6,855 bases of DNA from Chitinophagaceae bacterium (GTDB lineage Bacteria > Bacteroidota > Bacteroidia > Chitinophagales > Chitinophagaceae): positions 1-6,855 of the forward strand of contig PLXD01000550.1 in NCBI GenBank assembly GCA_003151295.1, read 5' to 3'. Position 1 is the stretch's first letter; every line of letters begins with the position of its first letter. Both the position numbers and the translations under genes were made by a program. This document shows, in pieces, positions 1-5,060 of the stretch. Below the pieces are notes generated by a model that searched no databases, was not told the DNA's origin, and was given only the letters and a program-made list of their open reading frames with translations.

Positions 1-129
1 ACCCCCATATCGGGGTGGATCTTTGCCCTCGTAGCACTCGGCACTCTTTTGATCACTTTATTGACCGTAAGCTATCAAGCCATTAAAGCGGCATTGATGA
101 ACCCGGTCAAAGCGTTGCGAAGCGAATAA
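1..129 (+). CDS. FtsX/MacB-type ABC transporter permease, C-terminal end only
   Basis: Frame 1 is open from the window edge and gives 42 residues before TAA. It holds one hydrophobic helix (about residues 5-24, rich in L, I, V, A, T) followed by a short basic tail ending NPVKALRSE. The NPVKALR-type ending directly after the last membrane helix is characteristic of the many FtsX-like/MacB permeases of Bacteroidota. In those proteins the final helix is followed by a short cytoplasmic tail. Members of this family work with a separate ATPase to move or extract lipids, peptides or drugs across or out of the inner membrane. The substrate cannot be judged from this fragment. The rest of the gene and any ATPase partner lie outside the window. 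The family call is fairly firm; the specific role is unknown. Confidence 0.8.
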   Translation, partial: TPISGWIFALVALGTLLITLLTVSYQAIKAALMNPVKALRSE

Positions 130-149
130 AATTGAGATTATGCGAAGAT

Positions 150-172
150 CCCGCAATTATTTACATTGCGGG
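150..172 (+). terminator. Perfect 8-bp hairpin after the permease gene, possible terminator
   Basis: CCCGCAAT (150-157) and ATTGCGGG (165-172) are exact reverse complements around a 7-base loop. The hairpin starts 21 bases after the permease stop and ends 28 bases before the next start codon, where a terminator or attenuator would sit. No T-run follows directly (the next bases are CTGACGG), so it is not a textbook intrinsic terminator. It could instead be an mRNA 3'-end stabiliser or an operator. Structure is seen; function is inferred. Confidence 0.35.
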
Positions 173-200
173 CTGACGGTCTCTTATAAAATTCCGAGCC

Positions 201-1310
201 ATGCATTTCAGCGACGCCGCGCTCTCCTTCTCCGCCAATGAATCCAACAAGCCTTCCCGGAAAAAACCCATTTTCCCGGTGGAGGAACCCCTGCGCAATT
301 ATCTCAAACACCATGGAAGAGAGGTAAAACTGCCCGTGTCCTACCAGGACCTGTTGAAGTATATCACTTTTTCAGTGCCGCTAAAGGATAAACATGGGAA
401 AGACAGCCTCTGGGAGACGGCTTTGTATGACATGCGACATTGGGATTTTATCCGGGAAGGATTGGTACAGATGTATGCGATCCTGAAAACGGAAGGCGAC
501 TTCAGCTTTGTCAATCATCTCGACGTGGCCCGGGTGGATTTCTGCAGTTTTGCCAATTCGACCCCCTTCCGGATCCGCATCGTCAATAAGTTCAATGACA
601 ATTACGATCATTTTTATATCAAACAGGCCGATGCTTCCCGCATCTATGGGCTGGAACTGGAACACATGCTCACCCCGAACCGGATCACTTATTTCACCCA
701 ACACAATACCCTGGTGGAAGAGCATATTCCGGGCATACCAGGAGACGTATTCCTCACATCCTACCTGGATGACCCGCTTACCAACCGGATCCGGCTGGCC
801 AAGGAAGTTGTAAAGTTCAACGAAAGATGCTTTGTCCGGCTGCTGGGGGACATGCGCTCTTACAATTTCGTAGTGGACATTACGCCCGATATCGAAGATT
901 ACCAATACCGGATCCGGGCCATCGATTTCGACCAGCAGTCTTATGAGGGCCGTAAAAATCTCTATATCCCCCAGTTCTTTAAAGAGAACCTGGAATTCGT
1001 TCAGCTTAGCCTCAAACACCTGAATAAGGATTCAATCGTGCAATACCAGACCGAAGAGCGGACGATGATGGCCTTCCGGGTAGCCTCTTCCCGCTTCCGC
1101 CTGATGGAATTGCTGAATATCATGGCAAAGGACCGGATATCCACCCCTGAAAAGCTGTTACAGCTCAAAACAGAACTGGCAAACTATTTTGGCAATCCCG
1201 CCTTTAGCAAATGCCATTCCATGGGACAATTGGTAAAAAGACAGTTGAAACAGACCCTCCAGAAGAACCTGGTCCTGATCCAAAAAAATCTCAGCATATT
1301 CGAGGACTGA
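201..1310 (+). CDS. Uncharacterised 369-residue protein with kinase/phosphotransferase-like motifs
   Basis: I do not recognise a named family. The frame opens after a TGA at 174-176; ATG 201 is its first start and the next methionine is residue 78. There is no signal peptide or membrane helix, so it is probably cytosolic. Several segments fall in the order of a protein-kinase/aminoglycoside-phosphotransferase (APH) fold. FYIKQAD (138-144) resembles a beta-3 strand with K141 as the nucleotide lysine. ELEHML (152-157) could supply the helix-C glutamate. LVEEHIPGIPGD (171-182) resembles an APH hinge. GDMRSYN (216-222) gives D217-x4-N222, the spacing of a catalytic loop. IDFD (241-244) would be the metal-binding motif, with D242. 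The 20-residue step from N222 to D242 is longer than usual, with an acidic insert. About 120 N-terminal residues and a helical C-terminus (280-369) match nothing I know. An inactive pseudokinase is possible. The gene stands alone, between a permease and the class II aldolase. Confidence 0.85.
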   Translation: MHFSDAALSFSANESNKPSRKKPIFPVEEPLRNYLKHHGREVKLPVSYQDLLKYITFSVPLKDKHGKDSLWETALYDMRHWDFIREGLVQMYAILKTEGDFSFVNHLDVARVDFCSFANSTPFRIRIVNKFNDNYDHFYIKQADASRIYGLELEHMLTPNRITYFTQHNTLVEEHIPGIPGDVFLTSYLDDPLTNRIRLAKEVVKFNERCFVRLLGDMRSYNFVVDITPDIEDYQYRIRAIDFDQQSYEGRKNLYIPQFFKENLEFVQLSLKHLNKDSIVQYQTEERTMMAFRVASSRFRLMELLNIMAKDRISTPEKLLQLKTELANYFGNPAFSKCHSMGQLVKRQLKQTLQKNLVLIQKNLSIFED

Positions 1311-1341
1311 AACCTGCCTGATACGGATTCCGGAATGAAAC

Positions 1342-1353
1342 CTTATATTTGCA
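1342..1353 (+). promoter_or_regulatory. Candidate Bacteroidota promoter (-7 box) for the class II aldolase
   Basis: TATATTTG at 1344-1351 matches the Bacteroidota -7 consensus TAnnTTTG exactly, 33 bases after the stop of the upstream gene. I see no convincing TTTG -33 element at the normal distance. Transcription from here would give a leader of roughly 85 bases before ATG 1442. The surrounding 12 bases (CTTATATTTGCA) recur with one change at 3578-3589 before the second aldolase gene. The match is seen; promoter activity is inferred. Confidence 0.55.
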
Positions 1354-1441
1354 ACGCTTTTAAAAAACGAGGCTTGTCATTCAATGTTTTTACTAGTTTT
1401 TGATCGTTTATTTTGAAAAAAAATCGAAAAGTTCAATAAAT

Positions 1442-2509
1442 ATGAAAAAATACAAAGCCGGCGTTTTATTCGGTGAAGAATTAGAATCACTGTACAAAGA
1501 CGCAAAAGAGAACCAGTTCGCCCTGCCCGCAGTCAATACCATCGGCACCGATACGATTAACGGGGTTCTGGAGACCGCCGCCAAGGTGAATTCACCGGTT
1601 ATCATACAATTTTCAAACGGGGGAGCCCAGTTCATTGCCGGCAAGGGTATGCCAAATGACAAGCTCCAGGCCAATATCTCCGGAGGCATCTCCGGCGCGC
1701 TTCACATTCATAATGTGGCCAAATACTATGGCGTACCCGTGGTTCTGCATACAGACCATGCCGCCAAGAAATGGCTTCCCTGGATCAGCGGTCTGATCGA
1801 CGCCGGAGAACAATTCTATAAGGAGAAAAAGCAGCCCCTCTTCAGTTCCCATATGCTGGATCTTTCCGAAGAGCCTATCGAGGAGAATATTCATACCTCG
1901 GTGGAATTCTTCAAACGGATGCAGCCCCTGGGCATGGCGATCGAGATCGAGCTGGGCGTTACCGGCGGTGAAGAAGATGGGGTAGACAATAGCGGCATAG
2001 AAAACGACAAGTTGTATACCCAGCCGCAGCATGTGGCTTTCGCCTATACCGAGCTCAGCAAAGTAGGCCGGCTTTTCAGCGTGGCAGCGGCATTCGGAAA
2101 TGTTCATGGCGTATACAGCCCCGGTAACGTGGAACTGCGTCCCGTCATTTTAAAGAATAGCCAGGACTATATAGAAAACGAGCTGAAGACAGGACCCAAA
2201 CCAGTGTATTTCGTATTCCACGGCGGCAGCGGTTCCCCCCAGCACCAGATCCGGGAAGCAATCGGCTATGGCGCCATCAAGATGAACATCGATACCGACC
2301 TGCAGTGGGCCTTTTGGGAAGGAGTGCTGCAGTACTACAAAAAGAACGAAGGCTACTTGCAGGCGCAGCTGGGCAATCCCGATGGCGCGGATAAGCCCAA
2401 TAAAAAGTATTATGATCCCCGCGTATGGCTGCGGAAAGGAGAAGAAACTTTCATCAAACGTTTAGAGACCGCTTTCGAAGACTTGAATTGTATTAACAGG
2501 AACGCATAA
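1442..2509 (+). CDS. fbaA: Class II (zinc-dependent) fructose-bisphosphate aldolase
   Basis: Cytosolic enzyme that reversibly splits fructose 1,6-bisphosphate into dihydroxyacetone phosphate and glyceraldehyde 3-phosphate, in glycolysis and gluconeogenesis. The 355 residues follow the E. coli FbaA type end to end (that enzyme has 359). Shared blocks include FALPAVN, a VLETAAKV-type helix, QFSNGG, FIAGKG, HTDH, SSHM-DLSEE, GGEEDGVDN, YTQP, GNVHGVY, FHGGSGS, MNIDTD, QLGNP and NKKYYDPRVWLR. By family knowledge, H106, H222 and H260 are the zinc ligands, D105 is catalytic, and E177/E178 lie in the active-site loop. N282 and D284 bind substrate. All are present, so the enzyme should be active. I start at ATG 1442 (MKKYKAGVLF), where similarity begins. 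A frame extension to 1400 adds 14 residues across an A/T-rich leader and begins with a non-ATG codon. A strong hairpin follows 25 bases after the stop, so it is probably transcribed alone. Confidence 0.97.
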   Translation: MKKYKAGVLFGEELESLYKDAKENQFALPAVNTIGTDTINGVLETAAKVNSPVIIQFSNGGAQFIAGKGMPNDKLQANISGGISGALHIHNVAKYYGVPVVLHTDHAAKKWLPWISGLIDAGEQFYKEKKQPLFSSHMLDLSEEPIEENIHTSVEFFKRMQPLGMAIEIELGVTGGEEDGVDNSGIENDKLYTQPQHVAFAYTELSKVGRLFSVAAAFGNVHGVYSPGNVELRPVILKNSQDYIENELKTGPKPVYFVFHGGSGSPQHQIREAIGYGAIKMNIDTDLQWAFWEGVLQYYKKNEGYLQAQLGNPDGADKPNKKYYDPRVWLRKGEETFIKRLETAFEDLNCINRNA

Positions 2510-2534
2510 CTTCCTTACAAGCACATAATGCAAC

Positions 2535-2576
2535 AAGAGGGTGTGTATAGCCAACAAGCGGTATACACACCCTCTT
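2535..2576. terminator. Perfect 15-bp hairpin between two convergent genes
   Basis: AAGAGGGTGTGTATA (2535-2549) is the exact reverse complement of TATACACACCCTCTT (2562-2576), with a 12-base loop. It lies in the 133-base gap between the ends of the class II aldolase (plus) and the DoxX-like gene (minus), where a shared bidirectional terminator would be expected. Neither strand has a clear T-run after the stem, so release may need Rho, or the stem may mainly protect 3' ends. The remainder of the gap (2577-2642) shows nothing recognisable. Confidence 0.65.
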
Positions 2577-2642
2577 CCTATAAGGCAACTACTCTTCAAA
2601 TAGGAAGCCAACTATAACACCCGTTTATTTCCTTCTTGCCAT

Positions 2643-3023
2643 TTAGACCGCGGTGCTTACCGTCGTCTTATGCATTTTATGATAGCTGATATAAGAAACG
2701 ATCAGCAATACGAGAAAGATTACCGGCATCATGCGATAATTTACTGGATCGCCTGACGCCGTGTGAGCGATGAAAGCAGAAACAAAAGTAATAGCAAACC
2801 CGATATACGCCCACTCCTTTATCCTGGTCGCCACGGGGGCCAGCAGTAAGACAACGCCTATCAGCTTCAGAACAGCCAGCTCTACGCGGAAATAACCGGG
2901 ATAGCCCAGATGCTGAAAACCCTGCACCATCTGCTCGTTGGTCAGGTAAGAATAGGCAGAGTATATCATCATCAGTGCAACGATCCCCGTCGTGATCCAA
3001 TAAGTAATCTTTATCCCTTTCAT
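2643..3023 (-). CDS. DoxX-like four-helix membrane protein
   Basis: The 126-residue product is mostly hydrophobic, with four predicted membrane helices at about residues 8-27, 47-65, 71-88 and 98-114, and a basic C-terminal tail (YHKMHKTT). The LGYPGYF segment (39-45) between helices 1 and 2, then LKLIGVVLLLAP in helix 2, is typical of the DoxX-like family of small inner-membrane proteins common in Bacteroidota. The biochemical role of these proteins is poorly defined. Some DoxX relatives are tied to quinone or thiol redox chemistry and stress resistance. I chose ATG at 3021-3023; a TTG at 3039-3041 would add six residues, but family members usually start with a short basic segment just like MKGIK. 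The gene is divergent from an HxlR regulator with a 113-base shared control region, a pairing often seen for HxlR targets, so control by that regulator is likely. Confidence 0.88.
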   Translation of the reverse strand: MKGIKITYWITTGIVALMMIYSAYSYLTNEQMVQGFQHLGYPGYFRVELAVLKLIGVVLLLAPVATRIKEWAYIGFAITFVSAFIAHTASGDPVNYRMMPVIFLVLLIVSYISYHKMHKTTVSTAV

Positions 3024-3058
3024 ATTTATGTTTTTGGTCAAGCATGGTTTTGATTAAG

Positions 3059-3066
3059 CAAAAGTA
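3059..3066 (-). promoter_or_regulatory. Candidate -7 promoter box for the DoxX-like gene
   Basis: Read on the minus strand, these bases are TACTTTTG, an exact match to TAnnTTTG, 35 bases upstream of the DoxX-like ATG. A -33 element at the expected distance is not evident. The box overlaps the inverted repeat at 3061-3075, so a protein bound there would block it. Confidence 0.4.
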
Positions 3067-3075
3067 TTTAACTTT
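3061..3075. promoter_or_regulatory. Inverted repeat AAAGT-N5-ACTTT, candidate HxlR operator
   Basis: AAAGT (3061-3065) and ACTTT (3071-3075) form a perfect dyad around ATTTA. HxlR-family dimers typically bind short AT-rich dyads in the promoters of their own and adjacent genes. The dyad covers the minus-strand -7 candidate (3059-3066) and a plus-strand near match to the same consensus, TAACTTTA at 3069-3076. The symmetry is seen; binding is inferred. Confidence 0.4.
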
Positions 3076-3114
3076 AGTAGTAAAATGTTAGTAGTATACA
3101 AAAGGTTAGTGGTG
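3074..3114 (+). repeat. Three direct repeats TTAGTRGTR between doxX-like and hxlR-like genes
   Basis: TTAGTAGTA occurs at 3074-3082 and 3088-3096, and TTAGTGGTG at 3106-3114, so the starts are 14 and 18 bases apart. They fill most of the space between the dyad at 3061-3075 and the HxlR start codon at 3137. Repeated 9-base units in a 113-base divergent gap look like half-sites for a DNA-binding protein, possibly the HxlR product or a second regulator. Confidence 0.45.
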
Positions 3115-3136
3115 TTTAAAGAATAAAAATCAACGG

Positions 3137-3532
3137 ATGAAAACATTGTTTGACGGCGACACAAAACACTCCGAAAAAGCGTGCCAGGCTAGTTTAGCGG
3201 CCGTCGGGGACGCATTATATGTAATCGGCGGGAAATGGAAGCTGAGAATAATTATTGCATTAGGGGAGAATGGCATTAAACGATTTAATGAGCTCCAGCG
3301 CACGGTAACGGGCATTTCCTCAAGGGTGCTTTCGAATGAGCTGAAGGAATTGGAGATGAATGGGTTTGTGAAAAGAACGGTGCATACCCAAAAACCTGTC
3401 GTTGTGGAATATGAGCTAACCGAATATAGCAATACGCTCGGGGACATCCTAAAGGCTTTAAGCGAATGGGGAGCCAGGCACAAGGATAAAATCAAAAAGG
3501 AACGCAAAGCTGAAAACCTTCAGATTGGCTAG
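3137..3532 (+). CDS. HxlR-family winged helix-turn-helix transcription regulator
   Basis: This 131-residue cytosolic DNA-binding protein has the full HxlR layout. An N-terminal segment carries one cysteine (C16, in EKACQASL). GGKWKLRIIIAL (31-42) is the family signature helix and RFNEL (49-53) follows. The helix-turn-helix is ISSRVLSNELKELEMNGFVKR (60-80), the beta wing is HTQKPVVVEYELTEY (83-97), and a C-terminal dimer helix contains LSEWGARH (108-115). HxlR proteins act as dimers. Several, including YodB and HypR of Bacillus, sense electrophiles, quinones or disulfide stress through a cysteine near this N-terminal position, so C16 could be a redox switch. That is inference from the family. 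ATG 3137 gives the expected length. The gene diverges from a DoxX-like membrane protein, its most probable target, and probably regulates itself through the repeats at 3061-3114. Confidence 0.93.
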   Translation: MKTLFDGDTKHSEKACQASLAAVGDALYVIGGKWKLRIIIALGENGIKRFNELQRTVTGISSRVLSNELKELEMNGFVKRTVHTQKPVVVEYELTEYSNTLGDILKALSEWGARHKDKIKKERKAENLQIG

Positions 3533-3552
3533 GTTGTTGAACATTGAACAAC
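3533..3552 (+). terminator. Weak hairpin directly after the HxlR gene
   Basis: GTTGTT (3533-3538) and AACAAC (3547-3552) pair around an 8-base loop, beginning at the first base after the stop codon. A run of seven T follows at 3567-3573, 14 bases later, too far for a canonical intrinsic terminator. It may still end the hxlR transcript or act as an operator for the class I aldolase gene. Confidence 0.3.
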
Positions 3553-3570
3553 AGCTTTTACACAGCTTTT
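3551..3570 (+). repeat. Direct repeat ACAGCTTTT, 11-base period, upstream of fbaB
   Basis: ACAGCTTTT occurs at 3551-3559 and again at 3562-3570, one DNA helical turn apart. It ends 9 bases before the candidate -7 box at 3580-3587. Tandem copies on the same face of the helix just upstream of a promoter suit an activator or repressor site. This is a short, low-complexity match and could be chance. Confidence 0.25.
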
Positions 3571-3577
3571 TTTGTTT

Positions 3578-3589
3578 CTTATATTTACA
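3578..3589 (+). promoter_or_regulatory. Candidate promoter box for the class I aldolase
   Basis: TATATTTA (3580-3587) matches seven of eight positions of TAnnTTTG and lies 25 bases before ATG 3613, a short leader. The wider 12-mer CTTATATTTACA differs by one base from the box before the class II aldolase (1342-1353). There is no clear -33 TTTG at the usual spacing. Confidence 0.45.
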
Positions 3590-3612
3590 TACCGATAAAA
3601 CAAAAAGAACAT

Positions 3613-4674
3613 ATGCCATCCAAAAAAATACTCGACTTGCTCGGCGATAAAGCCTCTTACCTGCTGGATTACAAACCGGTGGTTGACAAATCCACCCTTA
3701 CCCACCCCTCTCCCCACCATGTGGAGGAGATATGGATGAACTCCAACCGCAATAACCGCGTACTGAGCAGCCTGCAAACGCTGATCGGCCATGGCCGGCT
3801 GGCCGGCACGGGATATTTGTCCATTTTCCCCGTGGACCAGGGCGTCGAACATAGCGGAGGAGCTTCTTTCGCTCCCAACCCGATGTATTTCGACCCGGAA
3901 AATATCATCCGGCTGGCCATAGAAGGAGGATGCAATGCCGTAGCCTCCACCTTTGGCGTGCTGGGGATCATGAGCAGGAAATACGCGCACCGCATACCCT
4001 TTGTCGTTAAGATAAACCACAACGAATTCCTAAGCCTCCCCAACCGCTATGACCAGACTTTGTTCGGGACGGTGAAAAGCGCCTGGAATATGGGCGCAGT
4101 AGCCGTGGGCGCCACCGTTTACTGGGGTAGCGCGGAAAGCGACCGGCAGTTAAAGGAAATTGCCGAAGCATTCGAACTCGCCCATGAGCTCGGTATGGCG
4201 ACCATCCTATGGTGCTATACGCGCAACAGCGGCTTTGTTGTGAATGGGGTCGATTATCATGCCGCCGCCGATTTCACCGGGCAGGCCAACCACCTGGGTG
4301 TCACTATCCAGGCGGATATCATCAAACAGAAATTACCTACCAATAACGGAGGCTATCTTGCTACTAAGCATGGTAAAACCTCTCCCCTGGTCTATTCCAA
4401 GCTGACCACCCCTGCTAATCATCCCGTGGACCTCACCCGCTACCAGGTGCTGAACTGCTATAGCGGACGTGTCGGCCTGATCAACAGTGGCGGGGAAAGT
4501 AAGGGCGCATCGGATCTTGCCGATGCCGTCTATACCGCAGTGATCAACAAACTCGCCGGGGGAATGGGTATGATCGTAGGCCGGAAGGCTTTCCAAAGGC
4601 CCTTCGAAGAAGGATTGGATATGCTGCATACCCTGCAGGATGTCTACCTGGATAGCGGGATAGCGATCTCTTAA
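3613..4674 (+). CDS. fbaB: Class I (Schiff-base) fructose-bisphosphate aldolase, FbaB/DhnA type
   Basis: Cytosolic aldolase that makes or splits fructose 1,6-bisphosphate through a lysine Schiff base, without metal. The 353 residues match E. coli FbaB (350) along their whole length. Shared blocks include [112 protein letters not shown]-like KLAGGMG, GRKAF and QDVYLDS. The Schiff-base lysine of the ADI-KQK motif is K238, D75 sits in VDQGVEH, and GRKAF (323-327) is the phosphate-binding segment, so it should be active. I start at ATG 3613 because similarity begins there; an ATG at 3544 would add 23 hydrophobic residues across the promoter region. E. coli FbaB is associated with gluconeogenic growth, and a similar division of labour with the upstream class II enzyme is plausible. 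It is not the archaeal bifunctional aldolase/phosphatase, which is another family. Confidence 0.97.
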   Translation: MPSKKILDLLGDKASYLLDYKPVVDKSTLTHPSPHHVEEIWMNSNRNNRVLSSLQTLIGHGRLAGTGYLSIFPVDQGVEHSGGASFAPNPMYFDPENIIRLAIEGGCNAVASTFGVLGIMSRKYAHRIPFVVKINHNEFLSLPNRYDQTLFGTVKSAWNMGAVAVGATVYWGSAESDRQLKEIAEAFELAHELGMATILWCYTRNSGFVVNGVDYHAAADFTGQANHLGVTIQADIIKQKLPTNNGGYLATKHGKTSPLVYSKLTTPANHPVDLTRYQVLNCYSGRVGLINSGGESKGASDLADAVYTAVINKLAGGMGMIVGRKAFQRPFEEGLDMLHTLQDVYLDSGIAIS

Positions 4675-5037
4675 ATATATACCCGTTATTCTTTAAAAGA
4701 TAAAATTTGAAATTATAGAAAGACAAGGTTGAAATTTATTAAATGCAGATGATTTAGATACACTACAAAAATTTAACGACAATAACAGTGCTACTGAGGA
4801 TCTTTGATAATGTAGCGTTAAAAGAAACTAAATTTCCTTATTACTATCTGAATACAGACGAGTTTTTCAGCGAATCACCAGGACATGTTTGGTGCAAGAG
4901 AGTTTTCAAACTATCTAATTCCCCGTCCGAGCATAATTCAGTTATAAAGTCTACTAAAAGGCTCAATGAAAAGATCATATTACAAACCACTAACGGCAAA
5001 ACTCTGATGGAAAGAATGCCGCTATTAGATTTCAGCT
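4675..5037. other. AT-rich gap with stop-interrupted frames, possible gene debris
   Basis: This 363-base stretch lies between fbaB and the minus-strand barrel gene and is clearly richer in A/T than its neighbours (22 of 60 bases are G or C in 4861-4920, against 31 of 60 in 4561-4620). No GC-rich terminator hairpin follows fbaB. One plus frame reads KFEIIERQG, a TGA (4730-4732), then NLLNADDLDTLQKFNDNNSA and a few more residues to TGA 4805-4807, with no start codon. The octamer TTGAAATT appears twice (from about 4707 and 4729). These protein-like but broken frames suggest a decayed gene, though random AT-rich sequence could look similar. I recognise no family in it. Confidence 0.35.
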
Positions 5038-5060
5038 TTAAAATGCCTCGCCCAAGTTGA
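4788..5060 (+). CDS. Doubtful 90-residue frame, no recognised family
   Basis: A GTG-initiated frame of 90 codons (MLLRIFDNVALKETKF... ending FKMPRPS) overlaps the last 23 bases of the convergent barrel gene. It has no signal peptide or membrane helix, no recognisable promoter or ribosome site at the GTG, and only one near-central methionine-rich patch (TLMERMPLLDF). The residue mix is protein-like, with clusters such as FPYYYLNTDEFF, and its A/T-rich composition differs from the neighbouring genes. It may be the 3' remnant of a decayed or transferred gene, or not coding at all. I do not assign a function. Confidence 0.2.
   Translation: MLLRIFDNVALKETKFPYYYLNTDEFFSESPGHVWCKRVFKLSNSPSEHNSVIKSTKRLNEKIILQTTNGKTLMERMPLLDFSFKMPRPS

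Noticed and set aside
381..1019. 212-codon open frame on the minus strand
   Set aside because: It lies entirely inside and antisense to the kinase-like gene, whose residue pattern is far more protein-like. The antisense product shows no recognisable motif.
1404..1417. TTTATTTTGA as a second promoter box for the class II aldolase
   Set aside because: It has TA only one base from TTTTG, so the spacing does not fit TAnnTTTG.
1400..1441. N-terminal extension of the class II aldolase
   Set aside because: It begins at a non-ATG codon in A/T-rich leader sequence; MKKYKAGVLFGEEL matches the normal family start.
1613..2107. 164-codon open frame on the minus strand
   Set aside because: Antisense shadow of the class II aldolase, whose identity is certain in this region.
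2677..3045. ATG-started minus-strand frame (MLDQKHKYERDK...) of 122 codons
   Set aside because: It overlaps the DoxX-like gene in another frame and gives a charged, irregular product, whereas the DoxX frame has four clean membrane helices.
3544..3612. N-terminal extension of the class I aldolase from ATG 3544
   Set aside because: The 23 extra residues have no counterpart in E. coli FbaB and are translated from the hairpin, T-run and promoter box. The ATG at 3613 starts where family similarity begins.
3529..4043. Two minus-strand open frames of 163 and 124 codons
   Set aside because: Antisense to the start of the class I aldolase; no motif, and they cross the fbaB promoter.
3613..4674. Bifunctional fructose-bisphosphate aldolase/phosphatase
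   Set aside because: The sequence follows FbaB block by block; the archaeal bifunctional enzyme belongs to a different family with different motifs.
4730..4732. In-frame TGA as a selenocysteine codon
   Set aside because: There is no start codon, no SECIS-like hairpin after it and no selenoprotein family match; a decayed frame is simpler.
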